Assembly: GCA_003818205.1 (NCBI GenBank)
Contig: RPRQ01000001.1
Location: forward strand, 119,772-183,771
Source: Bacteroidales bacterium
GTDB lineage: Bacteria > Bacteroidota > Bacteroidia > Bacteroidales > Tenuifilaceae
Reading direction: 5' to 3'
Length of the DNA stretch: 64,000 nucleotides
Part shown: piece after piece, positions 8,912 through 16,907 of the stretch
Numbering within the stretch: the stretch's first letter is position 1
How the letters are laid out: the number at the start of each line of letters is the position of its first letter
The notes under the pieces: generated by a model
Told to the model about the DNA's origin: nothing
Databases searched by the model: none
What the model saw: the letters and a program-made list of their open reading frames with translations, nothing else
Position numbers and translations under genes: made by a program

Positions 8912-9754
8912 ATGTTGAGAATGGTTGTTACTGATCTTGATGGTACATTATTGAATAGCGTTGGAGCAGCTAGCAACCCCAATATCGATATCTTAAATAG
9001 GTTAGGCGAAGATGACATAGTAAGAGTTATTGCAACTGGGCGCTCTCTGTATTCGATAAACAAGGCTCTATGCGATGACTTCCCTGTCGATTATATTATC
9101 TTCTCTTCGGGCGCAGGGGTTATTCGTTGGTGCGATAAGCAGATTATTCATCAGCGGCATTTATCTCAAATTGAAACGCAAAGCGTTATAGATGAATTTA
9201 TTTTGCTTGACTTAGATTTTATGGTTCACGATACCATTCCGCATAACCACTTTTTCTACTACCACGCCATCAGTAATGATAATCCTGATTTCTTTCGACG
9301 AATAGAGGTTTATAAAGCGTTTTGCCGACCTTACATTCCAGGTATTGAATTCCCGAATGGTGCAACCCAGCTGTTGGCAGTTCTACCCAATAACCCCTGT
9401 CTATTCAACTCATTAAGTGGCAAATTCCCCGATTTAAAGATTATTCGTACAACATCGCCGCTCGATGGGGATTCGATTTGGATGGAGGTTTTCCCTCCCG
9501 ATGTTTCTAAGGCCTATGGTATTACGTGGCTGTGCTCTAACGAGATTTTCTGCGAGATGAAAGATGTTGTTTCCATTGGAAACGATTTTAACGATTTGGA
9601 TATGCTCGAGCTAACCGCAAATTCATATGTTGTTGCAAATGCTCCTTCTGAGCTAAAGGAGCGCTATAAGGTTGTTGCGTCGAATGATGACAATGGATTC
9701 TCAGCGGCGGTAAACGATGCGTTAGCTAACCCTCAATTATTCCTAAATCCCTAA
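8912..9754 (+). CDS. HAD-superfamily hydrolase, Cof type
   Basis: This 280-residue protein has the HAD core motifs: DLDGTLLNS with the nucleophile aspartate near residue 8, ATGRS (motif II), and GNDFNDLDML (motif IV). A large middle cap domain places it in the Cof/IIB branch that dephosphorylates sugar phosphates or similar small molecules. The substrate cannot be predicted. The gene ends 29 bases inside the convergent acetyltransferase gene. Confidence 0.87.
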   Translation: MLRMVVTDLDGTLLNSVGAASNPNIDILNRLGEDDIVRVIATGRSLYSINKALCDDFPVDYIIFSSGAGVIRWCDKQIIHQRHLSQIETQSVIDEFILLDLDFMVHDTIPHNHFFYYHAISNDNPDFFRRIEVYKAFCRPYIPGIEFPNGATQLLAVLPNNPCLFNSLSGKFPDLKIIRTTSPLDGDSIWMEVFPPDVSKAYGITWLCSNEIFCEMKDVVSIGNDFNDLDMLELTANSYVVANAPSELKERYKVVASNDDNGFSAAVNDALANPQLFLNP

Positions 9755-10163
9755 TAATATAAACATCATAATCGCCAAGGTAGGCGAATCCTAATTTTCT
9801 ATATAGCTCAATGGCTGCATAATTGTCCTTATGAACTTCAAGTTTTACCTGGTAGCCTTTCTGCTTAACAAATTTCAAAGACTCTATTGCAAGCATTTGT
9901 CCAATGCCTTTGCGTTGGTAATCGGGGTGAATTCCGAAATGATGTAGGTGAATCCTCCTCCCGTCGAATGTCATCCATGAGGTGCCTACGATTTTTCCAT
10001 TCGAATTCTTTACCATCAGCATCTTACCACCCATGCTAATGCTCTGCTCAATGATTTCTAGATTATCGCCGCGCTGTGCGCTGCCAAGACCTGTTAATAG
10101 CCATAGGTCTATAAGGCCTTCAAAATCTACGGATTCAAAATCTCTGATAGAAATACTATCCAT
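9726..10163 (-). CDS. GNAT-family N-acetyltransferase
   Basis: This 145-residue protein has a single GNAT fold. The acetyl-CoA pyrophosphate loop is seen as HPDYQRKGIGQML, followed by VKLEVHKDNYAAIELYRKLGF, the usual beta5-alpha4 region. The acceptor is unknown. The start codon lies 28 bases from the edge of MITE copy 2, which therefore forms its entire upstream region. The gene overlaps the HAD hydrolase tail to tail. Confidence 0.85.
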   Translation of the reverse strand: MDSISIRDFESVDFEGLIDLWLLTGLGSAQRGDNLEIIEQSISMGGKMLMVKNSNGKIVGTSWMTFDGRRIHLHHFGIHPDYQRKGIGQMLAIESLKFVKQKGYQVKLEVHKDNYAAIELYRKLGFAYLGDYDVYIIRDLGIIEG

Positions 10164-10190
10164 TGCTGTGCTATTGAATTAGGTTATACT

Positions 10191-10481
10191 AACGTCAGTT
10201 CGATGTAATAAATAATTTAAATGCCATATTATCAGTATTTTACTTTTTGGGTTAAAATGGAATGATGCCTGCCTGCCGCCTGCCTGCCGGTAGGCAGGGT
10301 AGGCAGGGAAAAATGGAACTGGAGCGATCCGGCAACTGCCGGACGGCGGAGCCAATATTGGATGAAGTAAGTTAGAAGTAACTCCATTATTCCATTATTC
10401 CAGTCTTCCAAAAACATAATATTTGTATTAAAGCACTAATAAATAATGATATAATAAGCATTCTTTTATCGAACTCACGTT
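10191..10481. mobile_element. MITE-like element, copy 2 (291 bp)
   Basis: The ends are AACGTCAGTTCGATGTAA and TTTTATCGAACTCACGTT as inverted repeats. A perfect 5-base target duplication, ATACT, is seen at 10186-10190 and 10482-10486. This copy is longer than the others because it contains several extra GCCTGCC/GGTAGGCAGG palindromes and a CCGGCAACTGCCGG palindrome near 10329. The right end overlaps the stop codon of mqnA. A 61-codon frame inside it is not considered real. Confidence 0.85.
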
Positions 10482-11235
10482 ATACTAAGCTTGCAAGGCT
10501 CCAAAAAAGTTTTAGCGATTCGTGCTTCTCCTTGTTGAAATCGAAGGAGATGTTATTACGAAGATAATGCTCCGCTTCTACCTTTGTGAGTTTGCTAGGT
10601 GGGTAATAATTAATTGACTCGGTTATATTCTCAACACCTTTCCGAAGGGCATTGTTAAATGCGTCAATAAAAACGCCATCAATTTTTTTGTTTGCAGCCC
10701 AAGCTGCAAAAACGAAAGGAAGTCCTGTCAGCCGTATCCATTCCTCGGCAAGATCGTATTTATACTTAAAAAATGATTCGTGCTCAAACACCTTATCGCC
10801 GATGATCACCAACCCATCGTAGGGGTCTATATCATTTACAGTATGATCGCTGGTAAACGGAGTCCACTCAGGATTGATATTCCATAAATTTTGCGATAAA
10901 ACCTTTACAAGTATCACCGATGTTCTTGATTGATAATCAAGATATACCCTTTCGAGTGATTCAATGGGGGAATTGCTCATGAGTACTACGGTTCGAACAG
11001 GACCTTCGGCTCCTATACAAAAATCCGATACTATATTATATAAAGGTATAGATGGGATTGCTGCCACCGGAACTAATCCCAAATCGGCTTCACCGCTGAT
11101 GACTTTTCTCGCACATTCAGCGGGGTAATCGAGCATTAGATTGATAAAATCCTTAATGCCTGTATGCTGTAAACCGAATACAAATGGGATAGTATTAAGG
11201 TAAGAAACTGCTGAAACGCTTATTTTTTCATTCAT
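10480..11235 (-). CDS. mqnA: Chorismate dehydratase MqnA (futalosine menaquinone pathway)
   Basis: This 251-residue protein matches MqnA, which dehydrates chorismate to 3-enolpyruvylbenzoate in the futalosine route to menaquinone. The opening VSAVSYLNTIPFVFGL is characteristic. GEADLGLVPVAAIP and LPFVFAAWAANKKID are the two lobes of its periplasmic-binding-protein-like fold. Its length is slightly short. The TAA stop is made from the last base of the MITE target duplication plus the first two bases of the MITE, so the C-terminus may have been altered by the insertion. No other menaquinone genes are nearby. Confidence 0.9.
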   Translation of the reverse strand: MNEKISVSAVSYLNTIPFVFGLQHTGIKDFINLMLDYPAECARKVISGEADLGLVPVAAIPSIPLYNIVSDFCIGAEGPVRTVVLMSNSPIESLERVYLDYQSRTSVILVKVLSQNLWNINPEWTPFTSDHTVNDIDPYDGLVIIGDKVFEHESFFKYKYDLAEEWIRLTGLPFVFAAWAANKKIDGVFIDAFNNALRKGVENITESINYYPPSKLTKVEAEHYLRNNISFDFNKEKHESLKLFWSLASLV

Positions 11236-11366
11236 TACTTAATCTTTTGGGAACTAAACAAATCCAAATGGGGTTAGTTTAATCAATCACCCACGAAATT
11301 ACTAAAATCAGGGAAATAGTTTTTTAACATCAATAAATAACTTCATTTTCTTATAAATTATTAACT

Positions 11367-11388
11367 AAATCCCTAATATTAGGGATTT
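11367..11388. promoter_or_regulatory. Perfect 22-bp palindrome upstream of purB, candidate operator
   Basis: The half-site AAATCCCTAAT is followed directly by its exact complement. It ends 15 bases before the TAACTTTG -7 element and so covers the -33 region, a good position for a repressor. The regulator is not identifiable; a purine-responsive factor is only a guess. Confidence 0.45.
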
Positions 11389-11403
11389 TCAAGGGTTGTT
11401 TAT

Positions 11404-11411
11404 TAACTTTG
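11404..11411 (+). promoter_or_regulatory. TAnnTTTG promoter of purB
   Basis: TAACTTTG lies 22 bases before the ATG at 11434. Confidence 0.6.
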
Positions 11412-11433
11412 TAATTGATTTAAAATATTACCT

Positions 11434-12780
11434 ATGAATCTTACACAATTAACTGCCATTTCGCCTATCGATGGTAGATATCGTAGTAAAGTAGAGGAGT
11501 TAGCCTCCTATTTCTCGGAGTTTGCCCTTATAAAATATCGAGTTTACGTTGAGGTTGAGTACTTTATTGCGCTAAGCCAAATCCCTATAGAACAGCTCAA
11601 AGGGGTTGATAAATCAGTATTTGAAAGCATTCGACAAGTATATTTAGACTTCTCTATTGAGGATGCAATGCGTATTAAGGAAATTGAGAATACTACAAAT
11701 CATGATGTAAAGGCGGTGGAGTATTTTCTAAAGGAGAAATTAGATATTCTTAATCTTAGCAGCTATAAAGAGTTCATCCATTTCGGGCTAACCTCTCAGG
11801 ATATCAATAATACGGCGTTCCCTTTAATGATGAGGGATACATTGAATGAGGTTTACTATTCTAGTATAAACCAAATAATCGATAAGCTGAAGCAACAATC
11901 GAATGAATGGCTAGGTATTCCAATGCTAGCCCGAACACATGGGCAGCCTGCTTCGCCTACGTCATTGGGTAAGGAGATTAGAGTATTCGTTGAGCGCCTT
12001 GAAATTCAGCTGATGCAACTTAAAGCGATACCTTACTCTGCAAAGTTCGGTGGAGCAACGGGGAATTTTAATGCGCACCATATCGCATACCCAATGGTTG
12101 ATTGGGTTAAGTTTGCTAATGGTTTTGTAAATCAAACACTTGGTCTTGAACGATCGCAAACTACTACCCAAATTGAGCATTATGACAACCTTGCCGCTCA
12201 GCTGGATTGTTTGAAAAGGATAAACAACATCCTTATCGATTTTAGTAGGGATATGTGGACTTATATATCAATGGAGTATTTTAAACAGAAGATTAAGCAA
12301 AGGGAAGTAGGATCATCTGCAATGCCCCATAAGGTGAATCCAATCGATTTCGAGAATGCCGAAGGTAATTTTGGGGTAGCCAATGCCTTGTTTGAGCATC
12401 TTTCGGCAAAGCTTCCTATCTCACGCCTTCAGCGTGATTTAACCGATAGCACCGTTTTGCGAAACCTTGGCACTCCTATGGCTCATACCATTATATCTTT
12501 CAAATCATTGCTAAAGGGGATTGATAAGCTATTGCTTAATGTCGATGCCATCAATGCTGATTTGGAAAGGAATTGGAGCGTTGTTGCGGAGGCCATTCAA
12601 ACCGTATTGAGGAGTGAGGGTTACCCTAACCCTTATGAGGCTCTAAGGGATTTAACAAGAACAAATAAGGTTTTAACCCATCAGGACATTACTCAATTTA
12701 TTGATAGTTTGGATGTTAAGCCCGATGTAAAGGAGAGATTGAAACGTATAACCCCCTTTAGCTATACAGGAATTCATTAG
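11434..12780 (+). CDS. purB: Adenylosuccinate lyase
   Basis: This 448-residue protein is adenylosuccinate lyase, which acts twice in purine synthesis (SAICAR to AICAR, adenylosuccinate to AMP). The fumarase/aspartase-superfamily signature GSSAMPHKVNPIDFENAEG is near residue 290. TSQDINNTAF and ARTHGQPASP contribute the other active-site histidine region. The form with LTAISPIDGRYRSK at the N-terminus matches the E. coli-type long PurB. It stands alone with its own promoter and the 22-bp palindrome described separately. Confidence 0.95.
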   Translation: MNLTQLTAISPIDGRYRSKVEELASYFSEFALIKYRVYVEVEYFIALSQIPIEQLKGVDKSVFESIRQVYLDFSIEDAMRIKEIENTTNHDVKAVEYFLKEKLDILNLSSYKEFIHFGLTSQDINNTAFPLMMRDTLNEVYYSSINQIIDKLKQQSNEWLGIPMLARTHGQPASPTSLGKEIRVFVERLEIQLMQLKAIPYSAKFGGATGNFNAHHIAYPMVDWVKFANGFVNQTLGLERSQTTTQIEHYDNLAAQLDCLKRINNILIDFSRDMWTYISMEYFKQKIKQREVGSSAMPHKVNPIDFENAEGNFGVANALFEHLSAKLPISRLQRDLTDSTVLRNLGTPMAHTIISFKSLLKGIDKLLLNVDAINADLERNWSVVAEAIQTVLRSEGYPNPYEALRDLTRTNKVLTHQDITQFIDSLDVKPDVKERLKRITPFSYTGIH

Positions 12781-12835
12781 CTTTCTTTGTGAATTGTTCA
12801 ATAAACATTGCTTATCCAATAGTAAGATTAATTTC

Positions 12836-12843
12836 TATCTTTG
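12836..12843 (+). promoter_or_regulatory. TAnnTTTG promoter of the ABC exporter gene
   Basis: TATCTTTG lies 39 bases before the ATG at 12883. A TTG at 12808-12810 is somewhat far away for a -33 element. Confidence 0.5.
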
Positions 12844-12882
12844 TTAGAATTTGAATAAGTAACAAACCCATACGCTAATTAA

Positions 12883-14703
12883 ATGAAGAGATTTTTTAAG
12901 GTATTTCGTTTTGTTTATCCTTATAAGTGGTATGCCATTGCAAATATTATTTGTAATATTCTTGGTTCAATCTTTGGGCTATTTTCCTTAGTTGCAATGA
13001 TCCCTTTTTTACAGATACTATTCAAAACTGCTGATTTTGTTTCAACTCAACCTGATTTATCCACTTCGTTCATAAGCAATATTAAGCATTCTTTTAATTC
13101 GTTAATTACCTCCATTATTACGGATTATGGTGCTACTTACGCCTTGATGTTTATTATCACTCTTGTAATTGTTGGGTCTTTATTAAAGAACCTTTTCATA
13201 TACTTCTCATTATGGTTTCTCTCTCCGGTTAGAACTGGAGTGGTAATGGATATTCGGAATGAGCTGTTCCGAAAAATTATGATTCTTCCATTAAGCTATT
13301 TTTCCGATGAGAAGAAAGGTGATATCATTAGTAAGATGACAAATGATGTCAACGAAGTAGAGGTATCTATTGTCCGATCGCTAGAAATGTTCTTTCGGGA
13401 TCCAATTACGATAATTGTATATCTGGTCTCTCTTATTCTTATGAGTCCAGGGTTAACGCTTTTTGTTTTTATTCTTTTGCCAATATCAGGGTTTATTATA
13501 GGTCGAATAGGAAGAAATCTTCGAAAATCATCCTTTAAAGGGCAGAAGCGGATGGGAAACCTCCTTTCTATATTAGAAGAAGCTCTCGGGGGGTTAAGAA
13601 TCATTAAAGCATTTAACGCAGAGGAAAAAGTTACAAGGAAGTTTGAGAGTACAAACAGCTTCTATTCGCTTTTAATGATAAAAATGTCTCGAAGGCGTGA
13701 CTTGGCTTCACCTGTAAGCGAATTCTTAGGTACTATTGTGGTTGCACTAGTGCTTTGGTACGGAGGAACAATGATTATTAATGGAACAGGTTCATTGAAT
13801 GGTGCTGGTTTAATTGTATATGTTGGAATGTTTTATATGATAATCAATCCAGCAAAATCTTTCTCAACAGCTTATTTTAATATTATAAAAGGGTTGGCCT
13901 CGGCAGATAGAATCGAAACCATTCTTGGCGCCGAGACCATGATTAGTAATAAGGTTGATGCTAAAGCTATTTCTATATTTAATTCATCAATTGAGTACAG
14001 AAACGTTAGTTTTAAGTACGAAAACGACTATGTTCTTAAAAACATAAACCTTAAAATTGAGAAAGGTAAAACCATAGCTTTAGTGGGTCAATCGGGTTCG
14101 GGTAAGAGTACTTTCGTTGATTTACTTCCAAGATTCTACGACCTTGAAGAGGGCGAGATTTTGATAGATGGTTTGAATATAAAAGACTTTACCCTCGAAA
14201 GCTTAAGGGCAATGATGGGTAATGTAAATCAGGAACCCATACTTTTCAATGATACATTCTACAATAATATTGCATTCGGATTAGAATCAGCCACGATGGA
14301 TGATGTAATCAGCGCTGCAAAGATTGCCAATGCTCATGATTTTATAGCTGCAAGTACGAATGGTTACTATACCAATATTGGCGATAGGGGAAACAAGATG
14401 TCGGGTGGACAAAGGCAGCGGGTGAGCATTGCGAGAGCAATGGTAAAAAACCCTCCCATCATGATACTCGATGAGGCGACAAGCGCATTGGATACAGAAT
14501 CTGAAAAGTTGGTTCAGGATGCAATCGAGAATTTAATGCTGCACCGTACCTCGGTAGTAATAGCTCACCGATTATCAACCGTTCGTAATGCTGATTTAAT
14601 TTGTGTGTTTCATGAGGGTGAGATTGTTGAACGGGGTAAGCACGAGGAGTTGATCGCTTTGAATGGAATTTATACAAAGCTATACAACCTACAAACCTTA
14701 TGA
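12883..14703 (+). CDS. MsbA-like ABC transporter, fused membrane and ATPase domains
   Basis: This 606-residue half-transporter has an ABC type 1 exporter membrane domain of about six helices (residues 15-330), followed by a nucleotide-binding domain. Walker A is GQSGSGKST near 398, the ABC signature MSGGQRQRVS near 505, Walker B PIMILDEATSALD near 525, and the H-loop VVIAHRL near 558. The length and single-gene layout fit the MsbA family of lipid A-core flippases, though multidrug exporters look alike. A strong intrinsic terminator follows. Confidence 0.88.
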   Translation: MKRFFKVFRFVYPYKWYAIANIICNILGSIFGLFSLVAMIPFLQILFKTADFVSTQPDLSTSFISNIKHSFNSLITSIITDYGATYALMFIITLVIVGSLLKNLFIYFSLWFLSPVRTGVVMDIRNELFRKIMILPLSYFSDEKKGDIISKMTNDVNEVEVSIVRSLEMFFRDPITIIVYLVSLILMSPGLTLFVFILLPISGFIIGRIGRNLRKSSFKGQKRMGNLLSILEEALGGLRIIKAFNAEEKVTRKFESTNSFYSLLMIKMSRRRDLASPVSEFLGTIVVALVLWYGGTMIINGTGSLNGAGLIVYVGMFYMIINPAKSFSTAYFNIIKGLASADRIETILGAETMISNKVDAKAISIFNSSIEYRNVSFKYENDYVLKNINLKIEKGKTIALVGQSGSGKSTFVDLLPRFYDLEEGEILIDGLNIKDFTLESLRAMMGNVNQEPILFNDTFYNNIAFGLESATMDDVISAAKIANAHDFIAASTNGYYTNIGDRGNKMSGGQRQRVSIARAMVKNPPIMILDEATSALDTESEKLVQDAIENLMLHRTSVVIAHRLSTVRNADLICVFHEGEIVERGKHEELIALNGIYTKLYNLQTL

Positions 14704-14726
14704 TATGGTATAAATAGTGTATAAAA

Positions 14727-14757
14727 AAACGAAAGTCGGTTTGACTTTCGTTTTTTT
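14727..14757 (+). terminator. Intrinsic terminator after the ABC exporter
   Basis: ACGAAAGTC pairs with GACTTTCGT around a 5-base loop and is followed by seven T. The A-run in front makes it usable on both strands. Confidence 0.85.
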
Positions 14758-14890
14758 GTTTGCAGTGAGAGGGATTACCTTTCAATGTTTCATTGAAGGG
14801 GTGATTGCAGAAGAATTCCCATTCATTGCTACGCTCATTTTTTTACCATCTGTCCTCGTTCAAGCGTTGCTTGCTCAGCCATCTTGTAAA

Positions 14891-14915
14891 TAAAAAACCC
14901 GCTTTACAGCGGGTT
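14891..14915 (-). terminator. Intrinsic terminator of tRNA-Ser(CGA)
   Basis: On the minus strand AACCCGC and GCGGGTT form a 7-bp stem with a 6-base loop, followed by a T-run. It lies just past the 3' end of the tRNA. Confidence 0.8.
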
Positions 14916-14926
14916 GGGTGTTCTTT

Positions 14927-15018
14927 TGGCGGAGAGAGAGGGATTCGAACCCTCGGATCCGGTTACCCAGATCAACGGTTTTCGAGACCGCCCCATTCGA
15001 CCGCTCTGGCATCTCTCC
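14927..15018 (-). tRNA. tRNA-Ser (anticodon CGA)
   Basis: The minus strand folds as a class II tRNA. The acceptor stem is GGAGAGA/TCTCTCC, the anticodon stem-loop GCGGT-CTCGAAA-ACCGT gives anticodon CGA, and there is a long variable arm and a GGTTCGAATCC T-arm. The discriminator base is G and CCA is encoded (14927-14929). It reads UCG codons. Confidence 0.95.
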
Positions 15019-15048
15019 TTTTTGGTCGATGTATATATATAAGGTGTG

Positions 15049-15056
15049 CAAAAGTA
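15049..15056 (-). promoter_or_regulatory. TAnnTTTG promoter of tRNA-Ser(CGA)
   Basis: On the minus strand this is TACTTTTG, 31 bases before the mature 5' end. Confidence 0.6.
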
Positions 15057-15085
15057 GGTACTTTCCTTCGATTATACAATACAAT

Positions 15086-15317
15086 AACGTGAGTTCAATC
15101 TAAAAGTTATCTATTTATTTGCCTAACAGAATTTTATGATATACGATAGAATGGAATGATGGGAAAATGTAACAATGCCTGCCTGGTAGACAGGGAAGAG
15201 AAATGTGGTAAGATATCTCAAAATTCCATTATTCCAATATTCCAAAACAAAGCCATAAATCTATAATATATTGTAAATACGCATTATACAATGCTTGCTT
15301 ATATCGAACTGACGTTA
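15086..15317. mobile_element. MITE-like element, copy 3 (232 bp)
   Basis: The ends are AACGTGAGTTCAATCTAA and TTATATCGAACTGACGTT. The interior resembles the other copies but the GC-rich palindrome is eroded (GCCTGCCTGGTAGACAGG). No clear target duplication remains, so this may be an old insertion. It sits 30 bases upstream of the tRNA-Ser(CGA) promoter and before the DUF6132 gene. Confidence 0.7.
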
Positions 15318-15368
15318 TTATACCTTTCTCTTTTTCCAATTGAATGGGTATTATATCTAAAATTTGTT

Positions 15369-15376
15369 TACATTTG
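15369..15376 (+). promoter_or_regulatory. TAnnTTTG promoter of the DUF6132 gene
   Basis: TACATTTG lies 27 bases before the ATG at 15404. A TTG at 15341 is a weakly spaced -33 candidate. Confidence 0.5.
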
Positions 15377-15403
15377 TATGTAATAATATAAATATATAAA
15401 TAT

Positions 15404-15655
15404 ATGGATAATAATTGTGAAATGCAGAATAAACCTAAAGGTTTAAAGGGTTTACTGAAATCTTGGATATTTTGGAGACCTGCTCTTGGGGTAATGGTTG
15501 GAGGAATTTTAGGTTTCTTATACTACTTTTTTATTGGCTGTTCATCTGGAACATGTGCAATTACAAGTAGCCCTTATAGCAGTATTGTTATGGGAGGGTT
15601 ATTCGGTTTGCTAATTACCAATAGCCCTTGCTCGCAAAATAGCTGTAGCCGATAA
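15404..15655 (+). CDS. Small membrane protein, DUF6132 family
   Basis: This 83-residue protein has two hydrophobic segments (about residues 27-47 and 57-73) separated by a cysteine-containing loop, GCSSGTCAITSSPYSS. The layout of the first helix, the GCSSGxC/IT/PY loop and the second helix is what I recognise as DUF6132, a Bacteroidota protein of unknown function often found near rhodanese, YeeE or thiol redox genes. No such partner is nearby here. The cysteines suggest a redox or metal role, which is inference only. Confidence 0.75.
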   Translation: MDNNCEMQNKPKGLKGLLKSWIFWRPALGVMVGGILGFLYYFFIGCSSGTCAITSSPYSSIVMGGLFGLLITNSPCSQNSCSR

Positions 15656-15774
15656 AATAGAAAAAACCTGTTTTATATTTTATTTTGTTAAGTGTGCAGG
15701 TGATAATTAGCCTTTTTTAATGGGCTTGACCATTAAATTCGGATAATGTTTCAGAGAATAATAAAGTACAAATA

Positions 15775-15806
15775 AAAAACGAAGGTTAATCAACCTTCGT
15801 TTTTTG
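15775..15806. terminator. Bidirectional intrinsic terminator
   Basis: ACGAAGGTT and AACCTTCGT form a 9-bp stem around AATC, flanked by an A-run on the left and a T-run on the right. It can end both the DUF6132 transcript (plus) and tRNA-Ser(TGA) (minus). Confidence 0.85.
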
Positions 15807-15809
15807 TTG

Positions 15810-15896
15810 CGGAGAAAGAGGGATTCGAACCCCCGGACCCCTCGCGAGGTCAACGGTTTTCAAGACCGCCGCATTCGACCGCTCTGCCATTTCTCC
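15810..15896 (-). tRNA. tRNA-Ser (anticodon TGA)
   Basis: The minus strand gives acceptor stem GGAGAAA/TTTCTCC, an anticodon stem-loop GCGGT-CTTGAAA-ACCGT with anticodon TGA, a long variable arm (GACCTCGCGAGGGGTC region) and a standard T-arm. The discriminator is G. CCA is not encoded; CAA follows. Confidence 0.95.
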
Positions 15897-15901
15897 GGGC
15901 G

Positions 15902-15909
15902 CAAAGGTA
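15902..15909 (-). promoter_or_regulatory. TAnnTTTG promoter of tRNA-Ser(TGA)
   Basis: On the minus strand this is TACCTTTG, only 5 bases before the mature tRNA, so transcription would start at or next to the tRNA 5' end. Confidence 0.6.
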
Positions 15910-16077
15910 GTGGCTTTTTTAAATTTTCAAAATTCTTTCCAAGAAAAAATATTTAATAAATATTGCAAAACCCTTGCTTTATTTAGAAATTTTTCAATAA
16001 TTTAGCGTTAACAATATTGGCGAATGTTATAGAAGGCAAAAAAAACGCCATGTTTAGAATATTTTTCTTTGAAATAA

Positions 16078-16108
16078 TTTGGAAAACCCAATAAATACGC
16101 TATCTTTG
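16078..16108 (+). promoter_or_regulatory. Promoter of the HU gene with both boxes
   Basis: TTTG at 16078-16081 and TATCTTTG at 16101-16108 are 19 bases apart, a textbook Bacteroidota promoter. The AT-rich upstream DNA suits a strong promoter. The leader to the ATG at 16158 is about 42 bases. Confidence 0.75.
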
Positions 16109-16157
16109 TAATGTGATGGTCAACTAACTATTATTAACCCTAAAAAAAAGAACAATT

Positions 16158-16430
16158 ATGAACAAAGCACAACTTATCGATGCAATTGCTGCTGAAGCTA
16201 ATCTAACTAAAGCAGATGCTAAGAAAGCTCTTGACGCTTTTGTAAAAACTACTGGCACCGCTCTTAAAAAAGGCGATAGAGTTGCTCTCGTAGGATTTGG
16301 TTCATTCTCAGTTAATAAGAGAAGCGCAAGAACTGGTCGTAACCCACAAACTGGCAAACCTATTACCATTAAGGCTAAAAAGGTTGTTAAATTCAAACCA
16401 GGTAGTGATCTAAGCGGACACGTACAATAG
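16158..16430 (+). CDS. HU-family DNA-binding protein
   Basis: This 90-residue protein is a canonical HU/IHF-fold nucleoid protein. The N-terminal helices read MNKAQLIDAIAAEANLTKAD. GFGSFSVNKRSARTGRNPQ is the start of the DNA-wrapping arm with the conserved RxGRNPxTG motif, and the C-terminus is VVKFKPGSDL. It binds and bends DNA without strong sequence preference as a homodimer or heterodimer. It is monocistronic with a strong promoter and an intrinsic terminator. Confidence 0.95.
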   Translation: MNKAQLIDAIAAEANLTKADAKKALDAFVKTTGTALKKGDRVALVGFGSFSVNKRSARTGRNPQTGKPITIKAKKVVKFKPGSDLSGHVQ

Positions 16431-16443
16431 TTGCTTTTCAAAC

Positions 16444-16479
16444 AAAAAAAGGAGAACCTATGGTTCTCCTTTTTTTTTA
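16444..16479 (+). terminator. Intrinsic terminator of the HU gene
   Basis: AGGAGAACC and GGTTCTCCT form a 9-bp stem with a 3-base loop, followed by nine T. Confidence 0.9.
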
Positions 16480-16613
16480 TTCGTGAAACCAAATTATTAT
16501 ATACGGTAACGAATAACATTTTAATGTTCAATGAACCCCGATAGTTTAGCGAATCGGGATAATGAGTTTAGTGTTTTGTCTCTAGGCGAATAAATATTAA
16601 AATAACGTGAGTT

Positions 16614-16847
16614 CGATGTAAATACTTAGTTAATTACATGTTATTTAGGATTTTACATTTTTTGATGGATTGGAGTGACGGAATAGTGGAATGATGCCTA
16701 CCGCCTGCCGGCAGGGAAGAAGAATGTAGCAAGAAATCCCAGTATTCCCTGCCTACCGGCAGGCAGGCATCAATCCAATATCAAAAGATAAATATTGCAG
16801 TACAGATAGCTAGTATTTTAGCACATTTTTTATATCGAACTGACGTT
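16614..16847. mobile_element. MITE-like element, copy 4 (234 bp)
   Basis: The ends are AACGTGAGTTCGATGTAA and TTATATCGAACTGACGTT, the best-preserved inverted repeats of the four copies. The 5-base target duplication AAAAT is perfect (16609-16613 and 16848-16852). The interior has the shared blocks and two GCCTGCCGGCAGG-type palindromes. It occupies most of the gap between HU and trmH. Confidence 0.85.
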
Positions 16848-16907
16848 AAAATATATTAATGATACCCCATTACAGCGGGTGATTCATGTTTTCTCAAAAG
16901 GTATCTC

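Noticed and set aside
10232..10417. 61-codon open frame on the minus strand
   Set aside because: It lies wholly inside MITE copy 2 and translates its palindromes.
14778..14801. CCTTTCAATG/CATTGAAGGGG hairpin as a second terminator
   Set aside because: It lacks a T-run and follows a stronger terminator 20 bases earlier, so no role can be supported.
14805..15103. Several open frames on both strands across 14805-15103
   Set aside because: They translate through tRNA-Ser(CGA) and its terminator (the familiar GIRTLGSGYP and EMPERSNGAVSKTV artefacts) and are not genes.
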